A stretch of DNA of 64,000 nucleotides from Luteibacter sp. 9135 (GCF_000745005.1 NZ_JQNB01000001.1:2163501-2227500), one strand, 5' to 3'; counted from the first letter of the stretch, positions 1-8,784 are shown. Notes: generated by a model from the sequence alone, not told the origin. A program made the numbers and translations.

Positions 1-1175
1 TGAGCGCGCTCGACCTCGTGGCGGACGATGCGGAGGTGTTCGGCCAGCATTTCGCCGGTCTGCACATCATGGCCAACCCCGGCCCGCAGGCGCTGTCGCT
101 AAAGGTGGACGGCGAAGGTCTTGCCGGCGAGCTCACCGTGCCCAACGACGAGATGCGCCGCCGCGGCATCACCGCGCGCATGGACCGGATCTGGTGGCCA
201 TCGGCCGACGATGCCGCCGACGCAGCGAAGAAAGGCAAGACCGCGGCGGGCGCCGCGACGACGGTGGCCTCCACCGCCGCCAAGGCGCAGGACGCGAAGG
301 ACGGCGCCGCTGCCGGCGGCAAACCCGCCAACACGAACGAGGCGGGCGTGGCGCCGGCCAGCCTGCCGCCGATGCACCTGCAGGTCAGCGACATGCGGCT
401 GGGCAAGGCGAAGCTGGGCGAGGCGCGGCTGGAAACCTGGCCGACCGACGACGGCATGCACATCGACCAGTTGCGCGCGCAGTCCAAGAACGTGCAGATT
501 ACCGCGTCGGGCGACTGGACCGGCGACGAGACGCGCAGCCGCACCCACCTCGCCATGGATTTCGCCTCGGAAGACGTGGCGCGCATGTTCGACGCCCTGG
601 GCTTTGCCGGCATCCTGCAGGGTGGGCGCACGTCGGCCCGGCTCGATGCCACGTGGCCCGGCGGCCCGTCGGCCCTCGCACTGGCGAATATGGACGGTAC
701 CCTGAAGGTGGACGTCGCCAAGGGCCGCATCCTCGAGGTGCAGCCTGGCGTGGGCCGCCTGTTCGGCCTGGTCTCGGTGACCGACCTGCCGCGACGCATG
801 GCGCTGGACTTCGGCGACGTGCTCGGCAAGGGCTTCGCCTTCGACTCCATTACCGGCGATTTCCGTTTCGCCGATGGCAACGCCAGCACCGACAACCTCG
901 CCATCCGCGGCCCGGCCGCCGATATCACCATCACCGGCCGCGCCGGACTCAAGGCCCGCGACTACGACCAGGAAGTGCTCGTGGTACCGCATCTCGGCAA
1001 CAGCCTGCCGGTGGTCGGCGCCCTGGCCGGCGGCCCGGTCGGCGCCGCCGCCGGGCTGGCGGTGCAGGGCCTGCTCGGCCGCGGCCTCAACCAGGCCGCG
1101 CGCAAGCGTTACCACGTCACCGGCAGCTGGGACAAACCCGTGTTCACCCCCATCGAAAAGGGCGAAACCCCCTGA
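1..1175 (+). CDS. yhdP: YhdP family AsmA-like envelope protein, C-terminal part
   Basis: The reading frame is open from the first bases (codons from base 3), so this is the 3' end of a longer gene whose start lies outside the window; about 390 residues are present. YhdP proteins are very large inner-membrane-anchored AsmA-like proteins that help move phospholipids to the outer membrane. The visible part has the expected C-terminal layout: an Ala/Lys-rich linker (codons around bases 220-345), a beta-rich AsmA-like C-terminal domain, and a closing Gly/Ala-rich hydrophobic stretch near bases 1000-1090 followed by a short basic tail. yhdP lies near tldD in many gammaproteobacteria and tldD is 2 kb downstream here, which supports the name. 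The family call is inference from sequence pattern and neighbours. Confidence 0.8.
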   Translation, partial: SALDLVADDAEVFGQHFAGLHIMANPGPQALSLKVDGEGLAGELTVPNDEMRRRGITARMDRIWWPSADDAADAAKKGKTAAGAATTVASTAAKAQDAKDGAAAGGKPANTNEAGVAPASLPPMHLQVSDMRLGKAKLGEARLETWPTDDGMHIDQLRAQSKNVQITASGDWTGDETRSRTHLAMDFASEDVARMFDALGFAGILQGGRTSARLDATWPGGPSALALANMDGTLKVDVAKGRILEVQPGVGRLFGLVSVTDLPRRMALDFGDVLGKGFAFDSITGDFRFADGNASTDNLAIRGPAADITITGRAGLKARDYDQEVLVVPHLGNSLPVVGALAGGPVGAAAGLAVQGLLGRGLNQAARKRYHVTGSWDKPVFTPIEKGETP

Positions 1176-1193
1176 CCTACATCAACAGCCCCC

Positions 1194-1217
1194 GTAGGAG
1201 CGCACGATGTGCGCGAT
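1194..1217 (+). repeat. GTAG-type REP palindrome
   Basis: The sequence starts GTAGGAGC and continues into the short palindrome GCGCACGATGTGCGC. It lies just after the yhdP stop codon. At least seven further copies with the same GTAGGAGC head and a stem of varying sequence occur in this window. The form matches the GTAG REP family of Xanthomonadaceae. Confidence 0.7.
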
Positions 1218-1263
1218 ACGCATGGGCGCGACACAGGTGCGCGCGCCACACGCGGCCCCATTC

Positions 1264-2460
1264 CTAAGGCTTCTGCCGCCGAAACGGAAACATCTGCTGC
1301 CGCACGAACCCTTCCGGCATGTAATCGCCCACCACGCCGTACTTCTCGGGAAACCGCTTCGTCGACTTCACCGCGGTGCCGAACAGATAATCGATGAACG
1401 CGTAGTGCGCCGCGTAGTTCCTGTCGATCGCCTCGTCGTCGGAAGCGTGGTGCCAGTGGTGGAAGTCGGGCGTCACGATCACGTACTTCAACGGCCCCCA
1501 CGGCAGGTGCACGTTGGCATGGTTGAACACGGCCTGGAAGCCGACGACGAGGATGTACGCGTTCATCACCGCCTCGCTGAATCCCAGCACGTAGAGCGGC
1601 GCCAGTACGCAGACGCGAGTGAACAGCAACTCCAGCATGTGCTGGCGAGATCCGGCCAGCCAGTCCATCGTCTTCACGCTGTGGTGCACCGCGTGGAAAC
1701 GCCAGAGGAACGGCACCTCGTGGTAAGCGCGATGCGTGGCGTACTGGGCCAGGTCGGCCACCAGCACACACAGCAGCAGCTGCGGCACAAAGTGGATGCC
1801 GGCCACCATGCGCTGGAAGTCGCTTCCCGTCAGCCAGCCGAACCCGTGGTGGATCAGGAAGTTCACCACCAGCAGCGCCAGACCCACCAGGAAGTGGTTC
1901 ACGGCGAAGTGCTTCATGTCGGTCTGCCACTCGAAGCGGAACACCGACTGCCCGCGATACAGCGGAAACAGCTTCTCGATCACCACGAACAGCAGCGTGG
2001 AGCCGAGCAGGTCGAGGATGAACCAGTCCAGGCCGATATACGGCGTGTGGTCGGGAAACGCACCGACCGGCACACGCGAGCCGCCGAGTGCCACGGCCGC
2101 GATGACCAGCACGAAGGCGGCGATGTTGAGGTTGCGCCGCCGGCCCAGGATCACGTTGGCCAGCGACAGCCCGCCCGCGATCAGCAGGGCGCCCAGCAGC
2201 GCCTGGCGCAGCACGTCCACCGAATACCGGTGCCGCAGGTCCGGCGTGGTCAGGTACTGCGGGAAGTGGAAGGCGATGACCGCCAGCAGCCCGAGAAAAC
2301 CGAGCGACAGCGCGATCGCGGTGCTGACCATGGCCTTGCGCGGGTCGAGGTGGCCGCTGCTATGCAACAGATCGCGTGTTTCGTCGACCACGGCTTCCGC
2401 GCGACGGACAGGCTCCGCCGCGACACGACGGACGAAGGCCCGTTTCTTTCCCCTGCTCAT
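1264..2460 (-). CDS. Sterol desaturase / fatty acid hydroxylase family membrane protein
   Basis: A 398-residue polytopic membrane protein with the histidine clusters of the fatty acid hydroxylase superfamily, which bind a di-iron centre: HRAYH, then HAVHH a few residues on, and HHWHH in the C-terminal third. The family introduces hydroxyl groups or double bonds into lipids, but the substrate cannot be read from sequence. Several hydrophobic segments fill the N-terminal half before the histidine region. The start at 2460 is preferred over an in-frame ATG at 2493 because a GGAACGGAG purine-rich site lies just upstream. It sits alone between yhdP and the toxin-antitoxin pair and points the other way, so it has its own promoter. 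Confidence 0.85.
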   Translation of the reverse strand: MSRGKKRAFVRRVAAEPVRRAEAVVDETRDLLHSSGHLDPRKAMVSTAIALSLGFLGLLAVIAFHFPQYLTTPDLRHRYSVDVLRQALLGALLIAGGLSLANVILGRRRNLNIAAFVLVIAAVALGGSRVPVGAFPDHTPYIGLDWFILDLLGSTLLFVVIEKLFPLYRGQSVFRFEWQTDMKHFAVNHFLVGLALLVVNFLIHHGFGWLTGSDFQRMVAGIHFVPQLLLCVLVADLAQYATHRAYHEVPFLWRFHAVHHSVKTMDWLAGSRQHMLELLFTRVCVLAPLYVLGFSEAVMNAYILVVGFQAVFNHANVHLPWGPLKYVIVTPDFHHWHHASDDEAIDRNYAAHYAFIDYLFGTAVKSTKRFPEKYGVVGDYMPEGFVRQQMFPFRRQKP

Positions 2461-2580
2461 GGAGGCTCCGTTCCGGTGAGTTTGTGTGGGCATCCTAGCA
2501 TTCGAACGGGCTTGGGCCGGCCGTTGCGGGTCAATCGCTTACCTTAAGACCTGGGCGCCACCGGCATACGTTTAGACGCC

Positions 2581-2624
2581 TTGTGAATAGTATCGCTGTT
2601 CGTTACTATCGAGCGACGTTACTA
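2581..2624 (+). promoter_or_regulatory. Candidate higBA promoter with overlapping operator
   Basis: TTGTGA at 2581-2586 and TACTAT at 2604-2609 are 17 bases apart, a good sigma-70 arrangement. The -10 box is also one arm of an inverted repeat (ATAGTA at 2587-2592, TACTAT at 2604-2609). CGTTACTA occurs twice, at 2601-2608 and 2617-2624. Such repeats over the promoter are expected for autorepression by the HigA-type antitoxin. The predicted transcript start would be about ten bases before the toxin ATG. Confidence 0.5.
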
Positions 2625-2626
2625 AC

Positions 2627-2905
2627 ATGATCATGTCGTTCGGCGACGCTGCGACCCGCGAGCTTTTTTTCGAGGGGCAAAGCCGGAAGTGGGGACATAT
2701 AGCCAAACCATCCATGCGTAGGCTGGCGATGCTCCATCGGGCCGAGTCGATCGAGGAACTGAGAATTCCTCCCTCCAACCGCCTAAAGCCCCTGCACGGT
2801 GACTACTCGGGATGGCACAGCATCCGGATCAACGACCAGTACCGGATCTGCTTTATCTGGCGCGACGGACATGCGCACGGCGTCATCATCGTCGACTATC
2901 ACTGA
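2627..2905 (+). CDS. higB: HigB-type toxin of a type II toxin-antitoxin system
   Basis: A 92-residue basic protein of the RelE/HigB ribonuclease fold. Family features visible are the N-terminal MSFGD, a helical RRLAMLHRA region, the middle motif PPSNRLKPLHGDYSGWHSI, and the C-terminal RINDQYRICFIW strand that carries the usual arginines. HigB toxins cut mRNA on the ribosome. The gene is followed 12 bases later by an antitoxin, the toxin-first order typical of higBA. The ATG at 2627 is taken; 2633 would also fit the family N-terminus. No Shine-Dalgarno sequence is visible before either, so the message may be nearly leaderless. Confidence 0.9.
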   Translation: MIMSFGDAATRELFFEGQSRKWGHIAKPSMRRLAMLHRAESIEELRIPPSNRLKPLHGDYSGWHSIRINDQYRICFIWRDGHAHGVIIVDYH

Positions 2906-2917
2906 CAGGAACCCACG

Positions 2918-3283
2918 ATGCGCGACATTCCCTATCCTCATCCGGGCGAGATACTGCTCGAGGAGTTCCTCAAGCCCATGGGTATCTCGCAGTATCGCCT
3001 GGCCAAGGCGATCGGTGTTCCCGCCCCACGTATCGGCGAGATCGTCGCCGGACGGCGATCCATCACGGCCGACACCGGATTACGGCTGTCGCGTTATTTC
3101 GGCATGTCGGACTGGTTCTGGACCGGATTGCAAGCCGACTACGACCGGGAAATGACGCGGGACGCCCTGGCTCATGTCCTCGATGCCATCGTTCCCTGGG
3201 AGCAGACGAGCAAGGCAGGCCCCACCGAGCCGGTGGCGAACCGCCGCAAGACAGCCCCTGCGAAAAGGGTCTGCAGGGTTTAA
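2918..3283 (+). CDS. higA: HigA family antitoxin (XRE-type helix-turn-helix)
   Basis: A 121-residue protein with the HigA signature: HPGEILLEEFLKPMGISQ, followed by the helix-turn-helix around residues 22-60 with RIGEIVAGRRSITADT as recognition helix and turn, then the LSRYFG segment. It should neutralise HigB and repress the operon through the repeats before higB. The tail after about residue 95 is Lys/Arg-rich, ends in VCRV, and goes beyond the usual family length of about 100 residues, so it may be a lineage-specific extension. It is cotranscribed with higB. The pair lies between yhdP and tldD, which suggests insertion into an otherwise conserved neighbourhood. Confidence 0.9.
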   Translation: MRDIPYPHPGEILLEEFLKPMGISQYRLAKAIGVPAPRIGEIVAGRRSITADTGLRLSRYFGMSDWFWTGLQADYDREMTRDALAHVLDAIVPWEQTSKAGPTEPVANRRKTAPAKRVCRV

Positions 3284-3337
3284 GCTGACCCCATCCGGCC
3301 CCACCTGTGGGGTCTCCCCCATCGCTAACGGCGCCCC

Positions 3338-4780
3338 TTGATGGATTCCCTGATTTCCCTTGCCGAACGTCGTCTGCTGACTCCCGGCGGCCTCGCTTCC
3401 ACCGACCTGGATCGCGTGTTCTCCCAGTTGATGGGCCCGTCGATCGACGCGGCGGACCTCTATTTCCAGCACTCGCGCAGCGAGTCGTGGGTGCTGGAGG
3501 AAGGCATCGTCAAGGACGGCAGCCATTCGATCGAACAGGGTGTGGGTGTGCGCGCCATCTCGGGCGAAAAGACCGGGTTCTCCTATTCGGACGAGATCGT
3601 CCTGCCCCAGTTGCTCGAAGCCTCGCGGGCGGCGCGGGCCATCGCCCAGGGCGGCGCGGGCGCAGGCCGGCCGCTGGCGATCGCCACGGGTCGCGGCCTG
3701 TATCCGGCCATCGACCCGGTGGAAAGCCTGCCCAATGAAGAAAAGATCGCGCTGCTGCGCGAGGTCGACGCCTACGCACGCTCGCGCGATCCGCGGGTGA
3801 AGCAGGTGGTCGTCAGCCTGGCCGCCACGCTGGACACGGTATTGATCGCCGCTTCCGACGGCACGCTCGCGGCCGATGTGCGCCCGCTGGTGCGCCTCAA
3901 CGTGCAGGTCATCGCGGAACAGGGCGGTCGTCGCGAGCAGGGTCACTCGGGCGGCGGCGGGCGCTATGGCTATCGTGAGCTGATCGAGAACGGTCGGGCG
4001 CATGCGTTCGCCGACGAAGCGGTACGCCAGGCCCTGGTCAACCTCGAGGCGGTCGATGCGCCTGCAGGCAGCATGACAGTGGTGCTCGGGCCCGGCTGGC
4101 CGGGGGTGCTGTTGCACGAAGCCATCGGCCACGGCCTGGAAGGCGACTTCAATCGCAAGGGCAGTTCCGCGTTCACGGGCCGCATCGGCCAGCGTGTAGC
4201 GGCCGAGGGCGTCACCATCGTGGACGACGGCACGCTGCCGGGGCGTCGCGGTTCACTCAGCATCGACGACGAGGGCACGCCGACCGAATGCACCACGCTG
4301 ATCGAGAACGGCATCCTCAAGGGCTACATGCAGGACAAGCTCAACGCCCGCCTGATGGGCGTGAAGTCCACGGGTAACGGCCGCCGCGAATCGTTCGCGC
4401 AGCTCCCCATGCCGCGCATGACCAACACCTACATGCTCGCCGGCAATCGCGAGCCGGAAGAAATCATCCGCTCGGTGAAGCGCGGTCTGTACGCGGTGAA
4501 CTTCGGCGGCGGGCAGGTCGACATCACCAATGGCAAGTTCGTGTTTTCCGCCAGTGAGGCCTACCTCATCGAGGACGGCAAGATCACGCGTCCGGTGAAG
4601 GGCGCCACGCTGGTCGGCTCCGGGCCGGAGGTGCTCACGCGTGTGTCCATGATCGGCAACGATCTGGCCCTGGACGAAGGCGTGGGCGTCTGCGGCAAGG
4701 ACGGCCAGAGCGTGCCGGTCGGCGTGGGCCAGCCGACGCTGCGCGTGGATGGCATGACGGTGGGCGGTACGGCGGCCTGA
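3338..4780 (+). CDS. tldD: Metalloprotease TldD
   Basis: A 480-residue protein of the TldD/PmbA family, full length. The zinc-binding motif HEAIGH is at residues 260-265 (H260, E261, H264 or H265 region), in the context [13 protein letters not shown]. With PmbA (TldE) it forms a heterodimeric protease that trims unfolded or modified peptides, for example microcin B17 and the antitoxin CcdA in E. coli; only TldD carries the metal site. The partner gene pmbA is 0.9 kb downstream on the same strand, with two opposite-strand genes between. It begins at an ATG 54 bases after higA. Confidence 0.97.
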   Translation: MMDSLISLAERRLLTPGGLASTDLDRVFSQLMGPSIDAADLYFQHSRSESWVLEEGIVKDGSHSIEQGVGVRAISGEKTGFSYSDEIVLPQLLEASRAARAIAQGGAGAGRPLAIATGRGLYPAIDPVESLPNEEKIALLREVDAYARSRDPRVKQVVVSLAATLDTVLIAASDGTLAADVRPLVRLNVQVIAEQGGRREQGHSGGGGRYGYRELIENGRAHAFADEAVRQALVNLEAVDAPAGSMTVVLGPGWPGVLLHEAIGHGLEGDFNRKGSSAFTGRIGQRVAAEGVTIVDDGTLPGRRGSLSIDDEGTPTECTTLIENGILKGYMQDKLNARLMGVKSTGNGRRESFAQLPMPRMTNTYMLAGNREPEEIIRSVKRGLYAVNFGGGQVDITNGKFVFSASEAYLIEDGKITRPVKGATLVGSGPEVLTRVSMIGNDLALDEGVGVCGKDGQSVPVGVGQPTLRVDGMTVGGTAA

Positions 4781-4795
4781 CATAAGCCGCCGTAC
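4767..4795. terminator. Perfect 10-bp hairpin between tldD and darP
   Basis: GTACGGCGGC at 4767-4776 pairs exactly with GCCGCCGTAC at 4786-4795 around a nine-base loop that includes the tldD stop codon. The two flanking genes converge here, so it may end transcription from both sides. No T-run follows on either strand, so it is not a classical intrinsic terminator. Confidence 0.45.
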
Positions 4796-4810
4796 ACGCA
4801 AAACACCGCA

Positions 4811-5368
4811 TCACTCGGCAGAGTCGTCCTCGGAAGACGCTTCCAGTTCCTTCAGCAGGCGGTAGATCTCACGGAACGCATGCAGCGGCTTGTTCGCCTC
4901 GCGTTCGCTGCGCGCCTGCCGGACGATGGAACGCACGTGCTGACGGTCGAGGTGGGGATGCGTGTCGAACAGCTCGCCCAGGGCCTCGTCGCCACCGGTA
5001 AGCAGTTTCTCGCGGGCCGCCTCCAACCGATGCATGTGAGCCGCTTCCTGGCGCTGCCGGTCACGGTCCTCGCCCAGGGCGGCGCGTGCGTCGACGAACG
5101 CCTCGTCGCCGTGGCGGCGCATCTGCTTCGCCAGATAGGCCAGCTGCCGCTTGCGCGCGATGTGCGCGGTGATCTTCCGCGTGCGGCCGATCTCTTCGAC
5201 GATGTCTTCGGGCAGCTTCAGCTTGGGAATGCGGCTGGGCGGCAGGTCCATCAGCTGGCCGGCCAGCTTCAGCATGTCGAGCGCGTTGCGGCGGAGCTCG
5301 CTGCGGCTCGGACCGAAATCTTCTTCGTCTTCCGCGTCCGGCTTCGGACGATCGTCATGGGTCCTCAT
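4811..5368 (-). CDS. darP: Ribosome biogenesis protein DarP (YjgA, DUF615)
   Basis: A 185-residue acidic/basic helical protein of the DUF615 family, about the family's usual length. Characteristic parts are the ELRRNALDMLKLAGQLMDL region near the N-terminus and the middle stretch with TAHIARKRQLAYLAKQMR. In E. coli the protein (YjgA, renamed DarP) binds late 50S assembly intermediates. It shares four bases with the upstream DUF1653 gene (ATGA overlap at 5365-5368), so the two are translationally coupled. The pair lies divergently from pmbA, a neighbourhood (tldD, yjgA, pmbA) shared by many gammaproteobacteria. Confidence 0.93.
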   Translation of the reverse strand: MRTHDDRPKPDAEDEEDFGPSRSELRRNALDMLKLAGQLMDLPPSRIPKLKLPEDIVEEIGRTRKITAHIARKRQLAYLAKQMRRHGDEAFVDARAALGEDRDRQRQEAAHMHRLEAAREKLLTGGDEALGELFDTHPHLDRQHVRSIVRQARSEREANKPLHAFREIYRLLKELEASSEDDSAE

Positions 5369-5613
5369 GCCGGTGTCTCCTGGCTGGTGAGCGGAGCGGT
5401 GGCATCGCGTTCGAAGGCGAAGCGGGGTTGGTCGCGCCCTTCATGCTGCACCGTTTCGGCGAACATGGCAGCCGGGCGTACCCACAGGCCGTGCTCGCCA
5501 TAGAGGGCCTGATAGACGACCAGTTCTTCCATCGTCTCGCTGTGCCGGGCAGTGCCCAGCACGCGGTAGGGCATGCCCTTGAAGTGACGGTAATAGCCGA
5601 CACGGATGCTCAT
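5365..5613 (-). CDS. DUF1653 domain protein
   Basis: An 82-residue protein with the DUF1653 pattern: GYYRHFKGMPYRVLGTARHS, then EELVVYQALYGEHGLWVRP and a closing MF. These small proteins are predicted to be compact beta domains. The function of the family is unknown. It is the first gene of a two-gene unit with darP, overlapping it by four bases, and is transcribed away from pmbA. The Ala/Thr-rich tail after residue 65 is outside the conserved domain. Confidence 0.85.
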   Translation of the reverse strand: MSIRVGYYRHFKGMPYRVLGTARHSETMEELVVYQALYGEHGLWVRPAAMFAETVQHEGRDQPRFAFERDATAPLTSQETPA

Positions 5614-5737
5614 AACGGTTCCATGGCACCATGCACGGTGCGCTGCGTTGCTTTTGATCGGGTGACGCGACCCCCATTAATGATGGGCTGGCCGCGCGCG
5701 GCCCGTCATTCTAACCCAGCCCTTCGGGAAGCCCCAC

Positions 5738-7087
5738 GTGAGCCTCGTTTTGACACGCGACAGCAGCCAGCAGGACCTCGACCGCCTCGCCACCCTGGCC
5801 GAGGACACCATCCGACGCGCCCGCGCCGCCGGTGCCACCCAGGCGGAGGTGTCCGCCAGCATCGACGTAGGCCTCAACGTCAACGTTCGCCTGGGCGAGG
5901 TGGAGACCGTCGAGCACACGCGCGACCGCGGGTTTTCGCTCACCGTCTACGTCGGGCAGCGCAAGGGCTCGGCCAGCACGGCCGACCTCCAGCCCGAATC
6001 GATCCAGGCCACGATCGACCAGGCGTGCGCCATCGCCCGGTTCACCGAGGAAGACCCGGCCTCGGGCCTGGCTGAGGCCGGACGCATGGCCACGGTGTTT
6101 CCTGATCTCGATCTGTGGCACCCCTGGGATCTGGACGTCGATGCGGCCATCGCCCTGGGCCAGGCCGTCGAGGATGGCGGCCGCAGCGTGCCCGGCATCA
6201 CCAATTCCGACGGTTCCAGCGTCAATACCGGGCAGAGCCTGTCCGTCTACGCCAACTCGCATGGCTTCGTCGGGCGCGAACGCGGCACCCGCCATTCGTT
6301 GTCGGTCGCGTTGATCGCGGGCGAAGACGATGGCATGCAGCGCGACTACTGGTACGACAGTGCCCGGCGCGCGCAGGACTTCACCGATCCCGCCGAGATC
6401 GGTCGCAAGGCGGCGGAGCGGACGCTTTCGCGGTTGAACGCGCGTCGCCTGGGTACCCGGCAGGCGCCGGTGCTGTTCGCTCCGGAAGTGGCGCGCGGCT
6501 TGCTGGGTCACCTGCTGGGTGCCGTCAGCGGCGGCTCGCTGTATCGCCGGTCCAGCTTCCTGCTCGACCATGCGGGCAAGCAGATCCTGCCGTCCTGGTT
6601 CCGCATCGATGAGAAACCGCTCATTCCCCGCGGGCTGGCGTCGTCGGTATTCGATGCCGAAGGCGTGGCCACCGTCGATTCGTCGCTGGTCGTGGACGGC
6701 GTGCTCCAGCGTTACATCCTGGGCAGTTACTCGGCACGCAAGCTCGGCCTGCAATCCACCGGCAATGCCGGCGGTGTGCACAACCTCGTGGTCGCCACCG
6801 GTGGCGACGACTTCGCGGGCATGCTGCGCAAGCTCGGCACCGGGCTGCTCGTCACCGAGGTGATGGGGCAGGGCGTGTCGATCGTCACGGGCGATTACTC
6901 GCGCGGGGCGTCCGGCTTCTGGGTCGAGAATGGCGAGATCGCCTACCCCGTCGAGGAAATCACCATCGCCGCCAACCTGCGCGACATGTATGCCAACCTG
7001 GTGGCCGTGGGCGCGGACGTGGACCGTCGCTCCCACGTGCTGACCGGATCGTGGCTGGTCGAAACCATGACCATCGCCGGCGAATAG
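5738..7087 (+). CDS. pmbA: Metalloprotease PmbA (TldE)
   Basis: A 449-residue TldD/PmbA family protein that lacks the HExxxH motif of TldD, as expected for the TldE/PmbA subunit. Family stretches include TVEHTRDRGFSLTVYVG near the N-terminus, the middle LFAPEVARGLLGHLLGAVSG, and the C-terminal GASGFWVENGEIAYPVEEIT. It pairs with TldD to build the peptide-degrading complex. The start is a GTG at 5738, the codon consistent with the conserved N-terminus; no upstream ATG fits. It is transcribed divergently from the DUF1653-darP pair. Confidence 0.96.
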   Translation: MSLVLTRDSSQQDLDRLATLAEDTIRRARAAGATQAEVSASIDVGLNVNVRLGEVETVEHTRDRGFSLTVYVGQRKGSASTADLQPESIQATIDQACAIARFTEEDPASGLAEAGRMATVFPDLDLWHPWDLDVDAAIALGQAVEDGGRSVPGITNSDGSSVNTGQSLSVYANSHGFVGRERGTRHSLSVALIAGEDDGMQRDYWYDSARRAQDFTDPAEIGRKAAERTLSRLNARRLGTRQAPVLFAPEVARGLLGHLLGAVSGGSLYRRSSFLLDHAGKQILPSWFRIDEKPLIPRGLASSVFDAEGVATVDSSLVVDGVLQRYILGSYSARKLGLQSTGNAGGVHNLVVATGGDDFAGMLRKLGTGLLVTEVMGQGVSIVTGDYSRGASGFWVENGEIAYPVEEITIAANLRDMYANLVAVGADVDRRSHVLTGSWLVETMTIAGE

Positions 7088-7099
7088 GGTCGCTTCGCA

Positions 7100-7125
7100 G
7101 GCAGGGTGGTTCGTAACACCCTGCC
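7100..7125 (+). terminator. Hairpin downstream of pmbA
   Basis: GGCAGGGTG (7100-7108) pairs perfectly with CACCCTGCC (7117-7125) across an eight-base loop, 12 bases after the pmbA stop codon. No T-run follows, so its role as a terminator is only probable. Confidence 0.4.
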
Positions 7126-7135
7126 GTAAGTCTGC

Positions 7136-7164
7136 TTGACAGGGTCCCGGCGCTCTCCGACAGT
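7136..7164 (+). promoter_or_regulatory. Possible promoter of the DUF4870 gene
   Basis: A perfect TTGACA lies at 7136-7141, and 17 bases later comes GACAGT at 7159-7164, a weak -10 match. The downstream ATG is 27 bases further on. The -35 box is good; the -10 box is poor. Confidence 0.3.
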
Positions 7165-7191
7165 GCAGGCGACACTTCACGGAGCAGCGCC

Positions 7192-7620
7192 ATGAGTACG
7201 CCTTCCGATCAGATACCGCCGTCAACCCCGCCGCCGCCATCCCCGCCTCCCTACGAGCCGCCGCCGTACGACCGGGAACCCACCGCGGCGTCGAGCAGCA
7301 ACGACGACAAGAACCTGGCGATGCTTACGCATCTGTCGGGTCTCATCCTCAGCATCATCGTCCCGCTGGTGGTGTGGCTCATCAACAAGGATCGTGCCGA
7401 CAAGGCCTACCTCGTCGCCGAGTCGAAAGAAGCCCTGAACTTCCAGATTACCGTGCTTATCGGCTACGTGATCTGCTGGATACTGACGATCATCCTCATC
7501 GGTGCGTTCCTGCACGTGGTGCTTTGGATCCTCAACATCGTCTTCTGCATCGTGGCCGCGGTGAAGGTCAGTCAGACGGGTACCTACCGCTATCCGTTCG
7601 CGCTGCGCCTGGTCAGCTGA
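7192..7620 (+). CDS. DUF4870 domain membrane protein
   Basis: A 142-residue protein. Residues 1-38 are a Pro-rich cytoplasmic tail (PPSPPPYEPPPYDRE), followed by the DUF4870 core: DKNLAMLTHLSGLI, a first membrane helix, the conserved W-x-I-N-K-D-x-x-x-x-AxxxSKEALNFQIT region, and two more hydrophobic helices at about residues 85-125. The family is widespread and of unknown function. A start at 7192 is supported by the upstream GGAGCAGCGCC. It stands alone between pmbA and the ispA unit. Confidence 0.85.
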   Translation: MSTPSDQIPPSTPPPPSPPPYEPPPYDREPTAASSSNDDKNLAMLTHLSGLILSIIVPLVVWLINKDRADKAYLVAESKEALNFQITVLIGYVICWILTIILIGAFLHVVLWILNIVFCIVAAVKVSQTGTYRYPFALRLVS

Positions 7621-7634
7621 CCGCCGGTCCACCC

Positions 7635-7680
7635 GTGTGCTCCTACCCCTGGGCGTAGGAGCACACGCACGTGCGCGAAC
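7635..7680 (+). repeat. REP element with inverted head copy
   Basis: GTGTGCTCCTAC (7635-7646) and GTAGGAGCACAC (7655-7666) form a perfect 12-bp stem around an eight-base loop. The right arm continues into GCACACGCACGTGCGC, so this is a GTAG REP whose head is mirrored just upstream. It directly follows the DUF4870 stop codon and could act as a transcript end. Confidence 0.6.
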
Positions 7681-7803
7681 CCTCAGCGTCGCTACGGCGA
7701 AAGAGGCCATGCATCACGTACGTGTTGGCGGTTCCGGTCGCCCAGCGAAGGCATCGCTCTTGCTGGTATTCGGCTTCATTCGATTTAGCAAACTATAAGA
7801 GCT

Positions 7804-7825
7804 CGCCCACATCGTGGGCTCCTAC
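7804..7825 (-). repeat. GTAG-type REP palindrome, reverse orientation
   Basis: The minus strand reads GTAGGAGCCCACGATGTGGG followed by CG. It forms an inverted pair with the REP at 7655, separated by about 125 bases. No gene was found between 7621 and 7878; this stretch holds only the REP pair. Confidence 0.7.
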
Positions 7826-7878
7826 CCGTCGGTTTTCGATCGTATTCGCGCTTAGGGGCGCCGATTGGATCGACCCGA

Positions 7879-8784
7879 TCAATGCCCGCGGTGTGCGGAA
7901 TAGCGGGCCAGTTCGGCCAGCCACTCGCTGCCGGGTCCGAGGGGAGCGATGGCCTCGAGGGCATCGTCCACCAGTGCGATCAGCCGGGTGCGCGAGGCAT
8001 CCAGGCCGATAATCGACGGGAAGGTGGGTTTGTCCGCGGCGGCATCCTTGCCGGCGGTCTTGCCGATGATCGCCGACTCGCCTTCGATGTCGAGGATGTC
8101 GTCGCGTACCTGGAAGGCGAGACCCACGGCGTGGCCGTAACGGTCCAGCCGGTCCAGCACGGCGTCGTCCTGGCAGCCGGCGGCCAATGCGCCCAGACGG
8201 ACGGACGCGCGGATCAGTGCGCCGGTCTTGTAGGCGTGCATGCGCTCCAGTTCCTCGAGCGACAGCGTCATGCCAACGGCCGAGAGATCGAAGGCCTGGC
8301 CGCCCGCCATGCCCTCGGCGCCACAGGCGGCGCCCAGGGTGCGGAGCATGGCGATGCGTGCGGATGCATCGTCGTCGGCTGTATAGGGCGTGGACAGGAT
8401 CTCGAAGGCCAGTGCCTGCAGGGCGTCGCCCGCCAGGATCGCCATGGCCTCGCCAAACGCGATATGGCACGTGGGTCGGCCGCGGCGGAGGTCGTCGTCA
8501 TCCATCGCAGGCAGGTCGTCGTGCACCAGAGAATACGCGTGGATGATTTCCACCGCGCATGCGGGTGCGTCCAGAATGCCACCGTCACAGCCCAGCGCAT
8601 GGCCGGCCGCGTAGACCAGCAGCGGACGCAGGCGTTTACCGCCGCCGAGCACGGCATAGCGCATGGCGCGATGCAGTTCGACGGGAGCGAGGTCGGCGGC
8701 CGGCAACGCACGCGCGAGCGCGTCGTCGGCACGGCCGGCCAGCACCTTCAGCGGCGCGGGCAGGTCAGTCGATGCGGGAATCAA
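7879..8784 (-). CDS. ispA: Farnesyl diphosphate synthase (polyprenyl synthetase family)
   Basis: A 301-residue trans-isoprenyl diphosphate synthase. The first aspartate-rich motif DDLPAMD is at residues 89-95 and the second, DDILD, at 228-232; GGGKRLRP (residues 47-54) binds the isopentenyl diphosphate. It should condense isopentenyl diphosphate with dimethylallyl and geranyl diphosphate to give farnesyl diphosphate, the precursor of quinones and undecaprenyl carrier. It overlaps the upstream xseB by 20 bases; the xseB-ispA order is widely conserved, usually followed by dxs, which is absent here. Confidence 0.94.
   Translation of the reverse strand: MIPASTDLPAPLKVLAGRADDALARALPAADLAPVELHRAMRYAVLGGGKRLRPLLVYAAGHALGCDGGILDAPACAVEIIHAYSLVHDDLPAMDDDDLRRGRPTCHIAFGEAMAILAGDALQALAFEILSTPYTADDDASARIAMLRTLGAACGAEGMAGGQAFDLSAVGMTLSLEELERMHAYKTGALIRASVRLGALAAGCQDDAVLDRLDRYGHAVGLAFQVRDDILDIEGESAIIGKTAGKDAAADKPTFPSIIGLDASRTRLIALVDDALEAIAPLGPGSEWLAELARYSAHRGH

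Noticed and set aside
1207..2547. Long plus-strand frame opposite the hydroxylase gene
   Set aside because: The minus-strand gene has membrane helices and three histidine clusters; the plus-strand product is low complexity. It is an antisense shadow.
2572..2778. 68-codon minus-strand frame over the higB promoter
   Set aside because: It overlaps the promoter and toxin start, has no ribosome binding site, and the toxin frame is a clear family match.
4767..4795. Hairpin over the tldD stop codon considered as a regulatory RNA
   Set aside because: A simple perfect stem between convergent genes is better explained as a transcript end.
5711..7240. 509-codon minus-strand frame opposite pmbA
   Set aside because: pmbA on the plus strand is a clear family member; the opposite frame has no recognisable features.
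7621..7878. Possible small gene in the gap before ispA
   Set aside because: The sequence is mostly an inverted REP pair; the open frames present have no starts with ribosome binding sites.
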